64,000 nt of DNA from Aplectana chamaeleonis (Eukaryota; Nematoda; Chromadorea; Rhabditida; Cosmocercidae), in the NCBI GenBank assembly GCA_029168955.1, contig JAPDOI010001326.1, positions 124,001 to 188,000 of the forward strand, in the 5' to 3' direction. A model generated the notes under the pieces. The model made no database searches. It saw nothing but the letters and a program-made list of their open reading frames with translations, and had not been told where the DNA came from. Made by a program: the position numbers and the translations under genes. This document shows positions 56,501 to 64,000 of this stretch, piece by piece. Numbering within the stretch: the stretch's first letter is position 1; the number at the start of each line of letters is the position of its first letter.

Positions 56501-59500
56501 AAATGCGGAGAGGGTAATACCTTATAGCTTCGTGTTGGTCTGATAGGCAACACTCGCTTGGGTGAAACATCGAGAGGGCAGGGATGCGGTACGATGAGGG
56601 GTGGAGGCTGGCAGGATCTCGCGACCGTCCCGCGATAGTTCCGGGCTCGGTTCATCTCGGTTCCGCTATGTAGAAACCCGAATACATCAATTTATATACA
56701 CGATTTGCCCTCGGTTTTAAACTGGCAGAATCTCGCGATCGTTCCGCGATAGCCCCATGAATGTCGATGGCTTTTGACTGCTCGTCATGAGACTATAATC
56801 TTTTTGGGCGGCGCTGTGCACGTGTGCACGAACTGGCATCTTTGGGCCTAAGAAACTCTAATTCTAGCCCGTTTTTCACCGCGCTACCTTCATAGTTTTT
56901 CGGCTGTTTTCAACCTAAGCTGATTTCTGTAGTTTTTTCGATAACATTTTTCATCGTGACCACTGCCTTTAAAGGCAGTGTCTACGATGAATCAAATTTT
57001 GAGTTTTTAGTGTGAACCACACTACGCTGGCAGATGCTGTGGGGCATAGCGTCGAAGAAAGCAGCGAAAACGGGTCAGAAATTGATAGAAACGGACGAAG
57101 ATTTCTTCAGCCTAGTGCGCCTGCTTAGCCCGCTCCGCCCCCCGTTCTGACAAGCGTTTGGCGCCGCGGACGTTTTCAGCGACAAATTGCCAAGCAACAC
57201 GCCTGATTGTTTCGCGCAGTCACCGAAATTTCGAAAAGATGAACGTCGGAGTGGTTACTAAGTATGACGGACTCTCACGAACTGCTTTCCTTCAGGAAGA
57301 CGGCCTGGTTAGTTCTAGCGACAACGTCGGGCGACGCTTTCATCATCTGGCGCTCTCAGTGTTCGGAACGGAGTGCCTGAGCTTCACGACCTCGACCGCT
57401 AAAACTGGATCCACAACGCATCTTCCAGCAAAGTAGAGACCTCAAATGCTGGGAGATTTCTCGGAGTATTTTTTTACCGGTATCCTTGCTAATGTCCACA
57501 CACACGATGACCACTTTGTCGGCATTGGTCATAAAAAAGAAGAAAAATGATTTCCAAAAAATCGGAAGGGGATCACAAGTTACCCGTTGGCGTATGTGAG
57601 GTTCTTGTCGCTCATTGCGGACTTGAGCGGAGAGGGGAAGAGACGTCGAGAAAGGGTGGGAGGATTTGAAGAGAACAGCGTGCGCTATAATTTATGAGAC
57701 TTCCGCACCGAGACGGAAAGAATGTTGCTTGTTCCTACTTATTTTATGTGCATATGCTAGTGGACCCAGTACACGAAAAGAGGATAAGCGGACGAGCTTG
57801 ATCGCGTAGACGCGACCACGCGGCAGAAATTCGCCGCGTTCACGTGAGGACTCGTGTGGACGCTTTCTGGCTGCCAAGCAGACTCAGATCAACTCGTCCG
57901 CGACTCCTACAGCGTTTTGCGTGCTGGGTCTGCAAGCTATTTTTTATGTGAGAACGAAGTTTTCAAACGTACCAAGGATGGCAGAAGGCAAACGAGGACA
58001 AGTGTGAACAGCATACTACCCTTGAATAATCTTTTGAAGCGGCGTTTAAGTACTGCCTGCTAGACCACATCGGAAAACAGTTTATGCACGATAAATGTGC
58101 TGTTTCCATATTAAAAATATCATTATCATAACCGGCCGTATTTACCGTGCGAGGAACGAGGAACCAAATACTCATATCCACCTTTATGTGCAAACGTGCG
58201 GAATCTACACATAGATTGAGTTAACTTTTTCAGTTTATTATTTCTTTGTGTCTCTTGGGCGTCCAACTCTCGCCCGATCCGTTCTAGGGACACTGTCTTC
58301 CTTTCGCATGCCATCACAACTGTTCCCTTCGGAAAACTGAAAACAGCGCATTGTTGTGAACAATGCATTTAATCGCACAATATCCAAACGATTGACTACC
58401 CAAAGGCAAAGGTTAATCAATTTTTCGCAGTTTCGAAATTCAGGTTACATAGACTTTGCGAAGAGCATATGACGGAACCCGAAGGTTTGAAACAACAGAA
58501 CACCTGCTTTGAAAAAAAAATCTGATTAGGTGCCTTGAACAAATAGTTTTGAGGACTTCAATGAATCAATGAGTAGACTTCAGATTCGTTACCAGCACCC
58601 CAAACAACTCCCAAGAGGTGAATTTCAATCAGACATCAAACGAATACGAAACGTTTTCAAAACCAGCTGTAACGCAGTTGTGTCCGAATGAGACTGTCCG
58701 CCAACACGGTCGGCTTGCGTGCTGAGCGACCGTGGCATGGGCATTTTTTCTGTTAACCAGTTGGCAGGAATATTGGACAATTGTTGAGTAGTGCCCTAGT
58801 CCGCTGTCTGCAGCCCTGCGGAGGCTCGTCCAAAAACTGCCTTCGTTACAGCCGCGCGTTACGCACGCCGACCGTCTTATTTGGACAGACTTTATGTAGG
58901 TGCTCAACTAAGGAGTGCAGGCTTTCATTATCTTCTCATCTGTAAGTGATAGACCAGAATATAGCTTTGAAATCGAATGTTGAGCTACATTTGTCCGAAA
59001 TCCAAGAGCCTCGTGTTGAGATCACCAAAACCATTTTAAAGGCACTGTTCGCGATAAAAATAGCTTTTCTGCTTTTTCTCCTATCTTGAAACCGGTCCCA
59101 TGCTGATTCCAATGCTGCTTCTGGAATCGTACAAGACCTTCTGGGAATGGAGTTATGCTCCCTCAAAAATTGAGTTAGGGAAAATGGTAGACGAGTTGTC
59201 CGAGGCTTGTAACTTCCGTCTTCTGCAGCCGATGTATGCGAGCTGAAAAGAGTAAAGAGAGAAGTTGAGAATGAAGGGAAGAACGGGGCTTTTGATCGGA
59301 AACCATCGCTCAACTCACGATTTCGAGTGTTCCTTTGTTCACGTCGAGGGGCGGGAAGAGGCGGGACTTGCCCACAATGGCGGGGTTTTCCCACTTTTCT
59401 AAGCCGTTTCGCGGCTCCTGGGTAGCTTTCCGTTCCGTTTTTCGACGCTGTTCTGCTTCCAAGAACCACGAGAAGCGTTTGTCATGGAAAATTCGAGGAC

Positions 59501-62500
59501 GAAGTTTATCGCGAACAGTGCCTTTAAGTTGAAACACCTATAACTTCATTTATAGAAATTGTGAGCAAAGCTAGATTACTCCTTCGGACTATACGTTCGA
59601 AAGTAGCCGTAGATATGTAAATCACATACGGAATGGTCACTATCACCATGGAAGGCTACCTTTTTAAACACATCCGAGTGATACTGAGTCGGCCAGGACG
59701 ATGAAACATTTGTCAGGAAGCGTTGTGAGTAATGCCTTTGGCTTCAGCAGGTGGAGAATTGGGGAGCTCCTACTGTACCACTCATTCATTTCTGACGCAT
59801 TCACGGCGAGTCGTCCGCGACACAACCTGAAGTCTGATGAACGTTTTTCAAGCACTACTCCGACGCTTTGCGACTGTTCTCTATGGGTTTATTTGTGCTA
59901 CTCAATAAGCCTGAAGGTTGCAACAATATATGTTCAATGGGCCGTTTTACTTACAGAGTAACGACCTTGGTTTACCTTCCACGTAATTCGCCACAGAACT
60001 GCCTTTCGGGAATCGGAGTTTGGAAGACGGAACGACCATTTCGGTTTCTGAAATCGGAATTCAAAAAAACAAGACTTCAAAAAACTTTAAAAAATTGGAA
60101 AACCGGGAATCGGATACTCGGAAAGCAGTTCGCATATATAAGTTCGACGTTAACTAAGATATCCTCCACGTTAAAGGCATCGTACGCGCAGAAAACCGCA
60201 TATTATTTTTTCATGTTTTTGTGTAGCTTGGCCCATCTAGTGAACGAAAATGTCAAAGGGGCAATTGAAAAACCTTCATTTGTAAAGAAAGGTCAATCGG
60301 AACACATAGTAAATACGAATTTGAATTTCGCGCTAAAATCCTTTTTGAAGTTTTTCTGCTTTTGGAGGCCTCCTCACTGTCATTTTCGGAGTTTTTCTGC
60401 ATTTGGAGTTCGTGCCGTAACTATTTTTCATGTTGTCTCACGGTCACACCAACATTCTAGGAAAAAGTGCTAGATGACTGGTGAGAATTGGTGGCGGATC
60501 TTCATCTTTGACGCCTTCCAACTCTGAGAGAATCTCTCGCGCTAGCACCGCGATGCTCCCGCGATCCGCGATGGCACCGTGTTCGTCTACCCCTAGTCCC
60601 GCGATCCGCGTCCGTTCCGCGGTAGTTACTCAATCGACTTATCCTTTGACTTTCTCGTGCTCGTACAGTGATGGTTCCGCGATCCTTACCAAGTTTACCG
60701 CGCTAGTACCGTGGTAAAATCGCGGCCCGCGATGGTACCGTAATCGTCTCCCCCCGGTTCCGCGCTCTCATGCTGTGCAGATTTGTAAAGCAGCGCGAAA
60801 TACGGCACGGGCAATACCTTATAGCTTCTACCTTATAGCTTACTGTTGATCTGGTAGGCAACACCCGTTCGGCTGAAACACCAAGAGGGCATGGATGCGG
60901 CACGATCAGGGGTGGACGCTGGCCGAATCTCGCGTCCCGCGATAGTTCCGGGCTCAGTTCATCGCTGTTCCGCGAATCGACACCCGAAATACATAGATGT
61001 ACAGACGCGAGTCGCCCTCGTGTTGGAACTGGTAGAATCTCGTGATCGTTCCGCGACAGCCCCGGGCTCGATTCCTCGCGGTTCCGCGGTGGAGCATGGC
61101 GAGAGCATCGATGAACGAACACGGAACGCTCTCGGTTTGAGACTGGCAGAATCTCCCGATCGTTCCGCGATAGCCCCATGCTAGTATCCTCTCGGCCCCT
61201 ACCAGAAACCGAGGGGATTCTATCCGTGAACGATCGCGGGGGATTCTCTCAGAGAACCCCATTGGCCAACGTTTTTGACGCGCCAAAGTTTACCAGTGTG
61301 GTCTACCGGGCTCAATCATGAAATTGAGCCTAAAAAATGGAAATTGATTTCCAGCGCGAACGATGCCTTTAAGTAAGAAGGCAGAGTAGCCTAAGAATAA
61401 ACGCACAGAAAAACTAGAATCTGCAAGAAAATAGACCCGTAGAAAAGCATAAACCTTAAATTCTGAGAAATGAAGCTCAATCTCACTAGGTTTTCGAGAT
61501 TTACTCAAACACTTATACCTCCTGTCAGCATATGTCGAAGAGAAGAAAACACCTAGACTCTGGAGAAAGAGCTCTGAACATGGAAGTTTGTCGGGAGCGA
61601 GCGGTTCTTTTGATCTGAACGCCGTTATCAGTAGTTATGTTTTGCCGGGATTGATGTCGATTTCGTGGCTGTCAACCGTTCCTCTTTCAAAAAGTAAAAA
61701 ACGGATCTTATATCTGGCTTCAGCATCCTAAAAACCTCTCTGAAGGTCTGTCAGGGAACACTTCCTTCTGAGCCTTCAAAAGTGATAATCGTATGGTTAC
61801 TTTCAATTTTAACCGCATCTTGAGGCATTTCCTTCTGAAATCAAAGTGGGAAATCGGTATGCTAAAACCTGTCGGAAATAGGTGAGTCGTGTAGTCGGAG
61901 TCCGAAATCTTGCTCATCCTTTGCTCCGGGGACAACTGAGATGGCGAAAAAACTGTTAAGAATGAGGCTAAAAAGACACAAAGTTTAGTACATATAAACC
62001 TTCTTTGCTCCACCTTGGTCGCCCAAGAGTTTTTGGTTGGAGCGATGAAATAGTTTCCAAAGGTAAAATGCTCCAGGCTCTGTAGCTCTGCGGTTTCGCA
62101 TTCTAGGAATTCTGTTTATGCATCCCAAGGGTCATTGGTCACGAAGAATTGTATAGTATAAAGCAGTCCGAGAAGAAAACTTCTGGCACTCACGCATCCA
62201 TCACGGGCCCGCTCCCATCGCTGATACGCGTTGAGGGCTAGAAAAATTCGGAAAGCCCGCTGTAAAATTCCATCACGTTGTCTCGGCATACTTTCTCAGC
62301 AGAGTTGCATTTTCATTTCCTGTATATACGCCAGTGGCCGCTCTGTAGGAACTCACTGACTCTGGTCTGTTGACTGGTAACAAACCTCCCTATGAGCAGC
62401 ATTACATCTGTTTCATCAAAATTTATTCTTTATAATTGAAATCACATATTTTCACATTAAAGGCTTCGTTCACAATGAACTTTGTTTTCGAGTTTTTCAT

Positions 62501-63620
62501 ATATGATGTGAGCTCTTGTGTCCTGTATAGCAGCTACGTTGAGAAAAAAAAATCAGCAAAAAAATTCCTGAAAATTGCTTTTTTGAACTGAAATTTCCTC
62601 AACTCTAGAGAAAGGAAGAGTCGATCGCCAGGAATCGGCGTGTTGTCACGTTAGCAAATAATATATTTCATCAACTTCCACTCATTTGTACGATGTCAAT
62701 GGTTGAGAGGTCGACTTCCTTTCTAATTTGATAGCCGATGACTGTTGGATGGAGGGCCTCTTTTGACAAGATTCGAGGCATTCGACCGCTTATATCACCA
62801 CAATAATGCGTTGGTGACTCAGCAAAATCTACCCACGTTCCCAGGCGGCACAACCAATGACTCAACCCCAAAAAACTGTGAATCGTTTTCGGCGCGTACA
62901 GTCCAAGCTCAAGGACTAAATCTGAGATTTCCACATAGGTAATTGCCAAGTAGACCTACCCTATATAGCACCTTACAAATGCGAGCTCTCAATTTCTCTG
63001 AATAAGAGAGATGTAGGAGGAAGCCACAATGGGGAGCCCACATCAGGAAGCCACAGCCACTTTTACGATCTTTCGAGCTCAACAGTGGTGAAATAAGCGA
63101 TGGTTACCGACAAAGAGCCCCGTTCTTCCTTCATTCTCAACTTCTCTCTTTTTCAGGTCGGCTCGCAGACATCGGTTGCGTATGACGAAAGTTAAAAGCC
63201 CCGGACAACTCGTTCGTCATACATCCGCAGCTCAATTTTGAGGGGCCATAACTCCGTTCCCAGGAGGTCCTGTACGATTCCAGAGACATCATTGGAATCA
63301 GAGTGGGACCGCTTTCAACATAGGAAGAAAAACAAAAAAACCATTCTGTGGTTGAATTGTGCATTTAAGGTGAACAAGCACGTGGCTTTCCACTTTTAGA
63401 GAATCTTTGACGAGTTTTCCTCCCCATGAAGTTCAAATCGGAAAACCATTCCCGACGTTTGAACATAGTATTACATCAGACATACCGAGATTGCTGTAAA
63501 AAAAGGAAACTGAATGTTCACTATTGTTTCTTTTGGGTTTTTACTCAAAAAATTGGGAATTTTGTGAAGCCTCCTCAGAATATTGCTCTGATTCGGGTTT
63601 GCGGCCGTACTTTGCCCAAA
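44570..63620 (-). CDS. Host gene, 3' part, 11 exons (unknown protein)
   Basis: I did not recognise this protein. Eleven minus-strand exons chain with matching phase at every junction: 63620-63545, 62373-62357, 62259-62194, 61834-61762, 59791-59685, 55565-55494, 54130-54102, 53798-53777, 51938-51854, 50057-49940, 44690-44570. They sum to 786 nt, which is 261 codons plus TAG. Most junctions have good signals: donors GTAAAA, GTGAGT, GTACAT, GTAAGT; acceptors TTTTACAG, GATTTCAG, TTTTTCAG, TGTTCAG, ATTGCAG. Weaker sites are donors GTATCA and GTGATT and acceptors AATGAG, TTACCAG and TTTAG. Readable segments include LNAYQRWERARD, ILHLLKPKALLTTLPDK, LPALYDGLDLASKVLDLLK, a lysine-rich KKKKDKERK stretch, LSDKLRRVVSNPSLLNQV and a hydrophobic C-terminus ending YAITYTLGL. 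The protein looks mostly helical, with no signal peptide or catalytic motif visible. The 5' end lies upstream of 63620, possibly outside the window. Exon 54102-54130 could extend in frame to 54142. The exon model is inference from splice signals and phase. Confidence 0.72.
44991..46535. mobile_element. Non-autonomous hAT-like element
   Basis: Terminal inverted repeats CAGGGCTGTGCGGAA... at both ends with a perfect 8-bp duplication CTCCGGAG (44983-44990 and 46536-46543). An 8-bp duplication and CAG-starting repeats are hAT hallmarks. Subterminal DNA is built of GGAAACGGAA repeats on both sides, and 46110-46210 is rich in TTCGAATA. No transposase is visible. It lies in the last intron of the 11-exon gene. 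Confidence 0.8.
46910..47540 (+). repeat. About 242-bp tandem satellite
   Basis: GACGCCGCGATGGCCCTG recurs at about 47165 and 47407 (242 bp apart) with high similarity. Two more diverged units precede it (AGCGACGAACAGC, ATTACATTCGGCGACGG). Frames of 100-130 codons on both strands are by-products of G+C richness. Confidence 0.7.
48261..48738 (+). mobile_element. TTAA MITE, family A
   Basis: Intact family A copy between TTAA (48257-48260) and TTAA (48739-48742). The second TTAA is also the left target site of a family B element. Confidence 0.8.
48743..49200 (-). mobile_element. TTAA MITE, family B
   Basis: AGGCAGTGTTCACGA... to ...CGTGAACACTGCCT, between TTAA 48739-48742 and TTAA 49201-49204. 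A third element begins directly at 49205 (AGGCACAGTACGCC), so three MITEs share two TTAA sites. Confidence 0.75.
49440..49640 (+). repeat. CTGGCAGAATT degenerate repeat tract
   Basis: Many variants of (A)TC(T)G(G/C)CAGAATT(T/C)TCCCGTAAT. Similar tracts at 47850-48000, 50270-50520 and 55220-55445. Confidence 0.55.
50270..50520 (+). repeat. CTACCAGAATTCTC degenerate repeat tract
   Basis: Variants of CTACCAGAATTCTC(T/C)(A/C)GTAAT, directly left of the 50490 palindrome and merging into its arm. Confidence 0.5.
50490..51002. mobile_element. Palindrome with about 250-bp arms
   Basis: Centre at about 50746. Arms share TAATTTCTGCCCCATAAA, CGCCCAAACTTCGAAAAG, AGGCCGTTTTTCGCTAATAG, GCTCGTGATTCGATCCT. 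Strong cruciform potential. In an intron of the 11-exon gene. Confidence 0.8.
51230..51735. mobile_element. Palindrome with about 230-bp arms
   Basis: Arms share TCAAAATCGA, AGATTTTGCGTCCTGAATAA, CATTCACT(G/A)ACGAA, GCCTGATCATTCACT. Separate family from the neighbouring palindrome at 50490. Confidence 0.8.
52208..52692. mobile_element. Candidate TIR element
   Basis: GGCCGTATTCATGAA at the left and TTCATGAATACGGC at the right. Interior GC-richer than surroundings. In an intron of the 11-exon gene. Confidence 0.4.
52988..53566 (-). mobile_element. TTAA MITE, family D
   Basis: AGGCAGCGTCCGCGAAGGAAACC ... GGTTTTTTTCGCGTACGCTGCCT with TTAA on both sides, in an intron of the 11-exon gene. Confidence 0.75.
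54480..55165. repeat. 42-bp minisatellite
   Basis: About 16 copies of a 42-bp unit with GCACTCCCAGTTGGGTCCAACACACTTTTCTCGGCGCTTGGC as the common version, written here only as a repeat description: CACTCCCAGTTGGGTC, then CAACACACTTTTCTC, then GGCGCTTGG. Because 42 is a multiple of 3, five of six frames stay open through the array, which explains overlapping ORFs of 190-295 codons on both strands. Lies in an intron of the 11-exon gene. Degenerate relatives are at 8490-8790 and 53625-53745. Confidence 0.9.
56064..56968 (-). mobile_element. TTAA MITE, family C, with a guest repeat
   Basis: Left start TGGCAGTGGCTGCGATG and right end TCATCGTGACCACTGCCT next to TTAA. About 150 bp of the family C interior is missing and a GC-rich guest repeat (56222-56757) occupies the gap. 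Confidence 0.7.
56222..56757 (+). repeat. GC-rich repeat with CTCTGAGAGAATC end, short copy
   Basis: Parallels 60522-60930 and then jumps to the CCGCGATAGCCCCATG motif. Right inverted end missing. Confidence 0.6.
56973..58620. other. Intronic, repeat-derived
   Basis: Begins with another AGGCAGTGTCTACGATG MITE start (56973) whose relative lies at 9368-9700. The rest is non-coding as far as I can see. Confidence 0.35.
58660..58895. mobile_element. Foldback MITE, same family as 160-475
   Basis: Left arm TGTCCGAATGAGACTGTCCG and right arm ACGCCGACCGTC...TTTGGACAGAC are inverted relatives. Confidence 0.55.
59040..59523 (-). mobile_element. TTAA MITE, family B
   Basis: AGGCACTGTTCGCGATAAAA ... 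GTTTATCGCGAACAGTGCCT with TTAA on both sides, located in an intron of the 11-exon gene. Confidence 0.75.
60175..61368 (+). mobile_element. TTAA element with the same guest repeat inside
   Basis: AGGCATCGTACGCGCAGAAAACC ... GCGCGAACGATGCCT, TTAA on both sides. The guest (60522-61258) is the longer relative of 56222-56757. The host element here is a different TTAA family from family C. Confidence 0.65.
60522..61258 (+). repeat. GC-rich repeat with CTCTGAGAGAATC ends, long copy
   Basis: Starts CAACTCTGAGAGAATCTCTCGCG and ends CGCGGGGGATTCTCTCAGAGAA, an inverted end pair, so it is probably a MITE of its own. Full of GTTCCGCGAT/CCGCGATCCGCGAT-like motifs. The short copy at 56222-56757 lacks the right end. 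Confidence 0.6.
62459..63364. mobile_element. Two abutting TTAA elements
   Basis: 62459 begins TAAAGGCTTCGTTCACAATG. At about 62899 it is interrupted by an inverted family A copy (TCCAAGCTCAAGG... to ...TTGTGCAT, TTAA 63365-63368). Lies in the first visible intron of the 11-exon gene. Confidence 0.55.
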
Positions 63621-64000
63621 CTGCAAACATTGTGGCGGTGGGGGGGGGGGGGGGTTGGGGCGGGGGGAAGAGATGTGACTGCAGGACACACCGTCTACCG
63701 CCAATCACAAACTTTGCTCCTCCGGCGCTTTTCGCGTTTAGAAAACATTACGACCACCACCTTCTTATTCATAGCCTACCATGCGCAGAATTATGGAAAA
63801 ATAAGGAACGGTTGTTTGCTCGAACACGACTTTTAAATGCTGCGAATGTCCAAAAAACAGCTTATTCATTGCGCTTTGTGGTTAGAGCTTGCAATTTATC
63901 GAGGCTCTTTAATGCCACCTCATGGAGTGGACCCGATGGTGTTCTGAAGCTGTTTCCAAGAGCGAAAGAACCTCCATTATTGTCAAAAATTCAATTTCAA

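Noticed and set aside
61720..62013. 97-codon minus ORF with a signal-peptide-like start (MEQRRFICTKLCVFLASFL)
   Set aside because: It overlaps exon 61834-61762 in a different frame and has no compatible donor; the spliced frame fits its neighbours better.
1..64000. tRNA or rRNA genes
   Set aside because: I looked for T-loop GGTTCGA(A/T)CC-type motifs with acceptor pairing and found none; isolated GTTCGAAC hits lack cloverleaf context.

Overview
The window is eukaryotic, repeat-dense DNA. It most likely comes from a nematode. I infer this from short introns (39-100 nt) with T-rich TTTTCAG-type 3' splice sites, many foldback and TTAA-target MITEs, and mariner, Penelope-like, hAT-like and non-LTR fragments; a strongylid (clade V) worm is plausible but unproven. 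There is no prokaryotic operon, tRNA, rRNA or CRISPR. Most open frames longer than 60 codons are transposon debris or repeats whose period happens to stay open. Host coding sequence has to be found exon by exon.

Layout, left to right. (1) 1-1000: a foldback MITE and a TTAA MITE. (2) 1123-7896: one giant inverted-repeat (Foldback-type) element with a candidate 8-bp TTTAAATT duplication. Each arm has about 370 bp of unique terminus and an array of a 133-bp unit (about 13 and 19 copies). Its unique core (about 3.2-5.0 kb) carries a minus-strand exon chain for a Q/Y/P-rich protein. (3) 9707-15062: a Penelope-like retroelement with an N-terminal GIY-YIG domain (permuted, Naiad/Chlamys-like order), flanked by two about 900-bp pseudo-LTRs. 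Each pseudo-LTR holds a hammerhead ribozyme core whose strand order is pseudoknotted. (4) 15-32 kb: palindromic MITEs, a mariner carrying an inverted copy of its own 3' end, a short-intron minus-strand gene start at 18.6-18.9 kb, scattered candidate exons at 21-26 kb, TTAA MITEs, and an inverted remnant of a second, C-terminal-GIY-YIG Penelope. (5) 32367-35812: a frameshifted but nearly complete APE-type non-LTR retrotransposon (Ingi/Vingi/CR1-like) with a 14-bp target-site duplication and a 2A-like motif. (6) 36-44 kb: nested TTAA MITEs and two TTA-target MITEs. (7) 44570-63620: the 3' part of a minus-strand host gene. I assembled 11 exons with fully consistent splice phase (786 nt, 261 codons plus stop, AATAAA signal downstream). 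Its large introns are filled with identifiable insertions: hAT-like, TTAA MITEs, palindromes, a 42-bp minisatellite and a 242-bp satellite.

The genes do not form a pathway. The recurring theme is mobile DNA inflating introns and nesting in itself, with TTAA MITEs often inserted at the TTAA of a neighbouring MITE. I did not recognise the host proteins and give no function for them.
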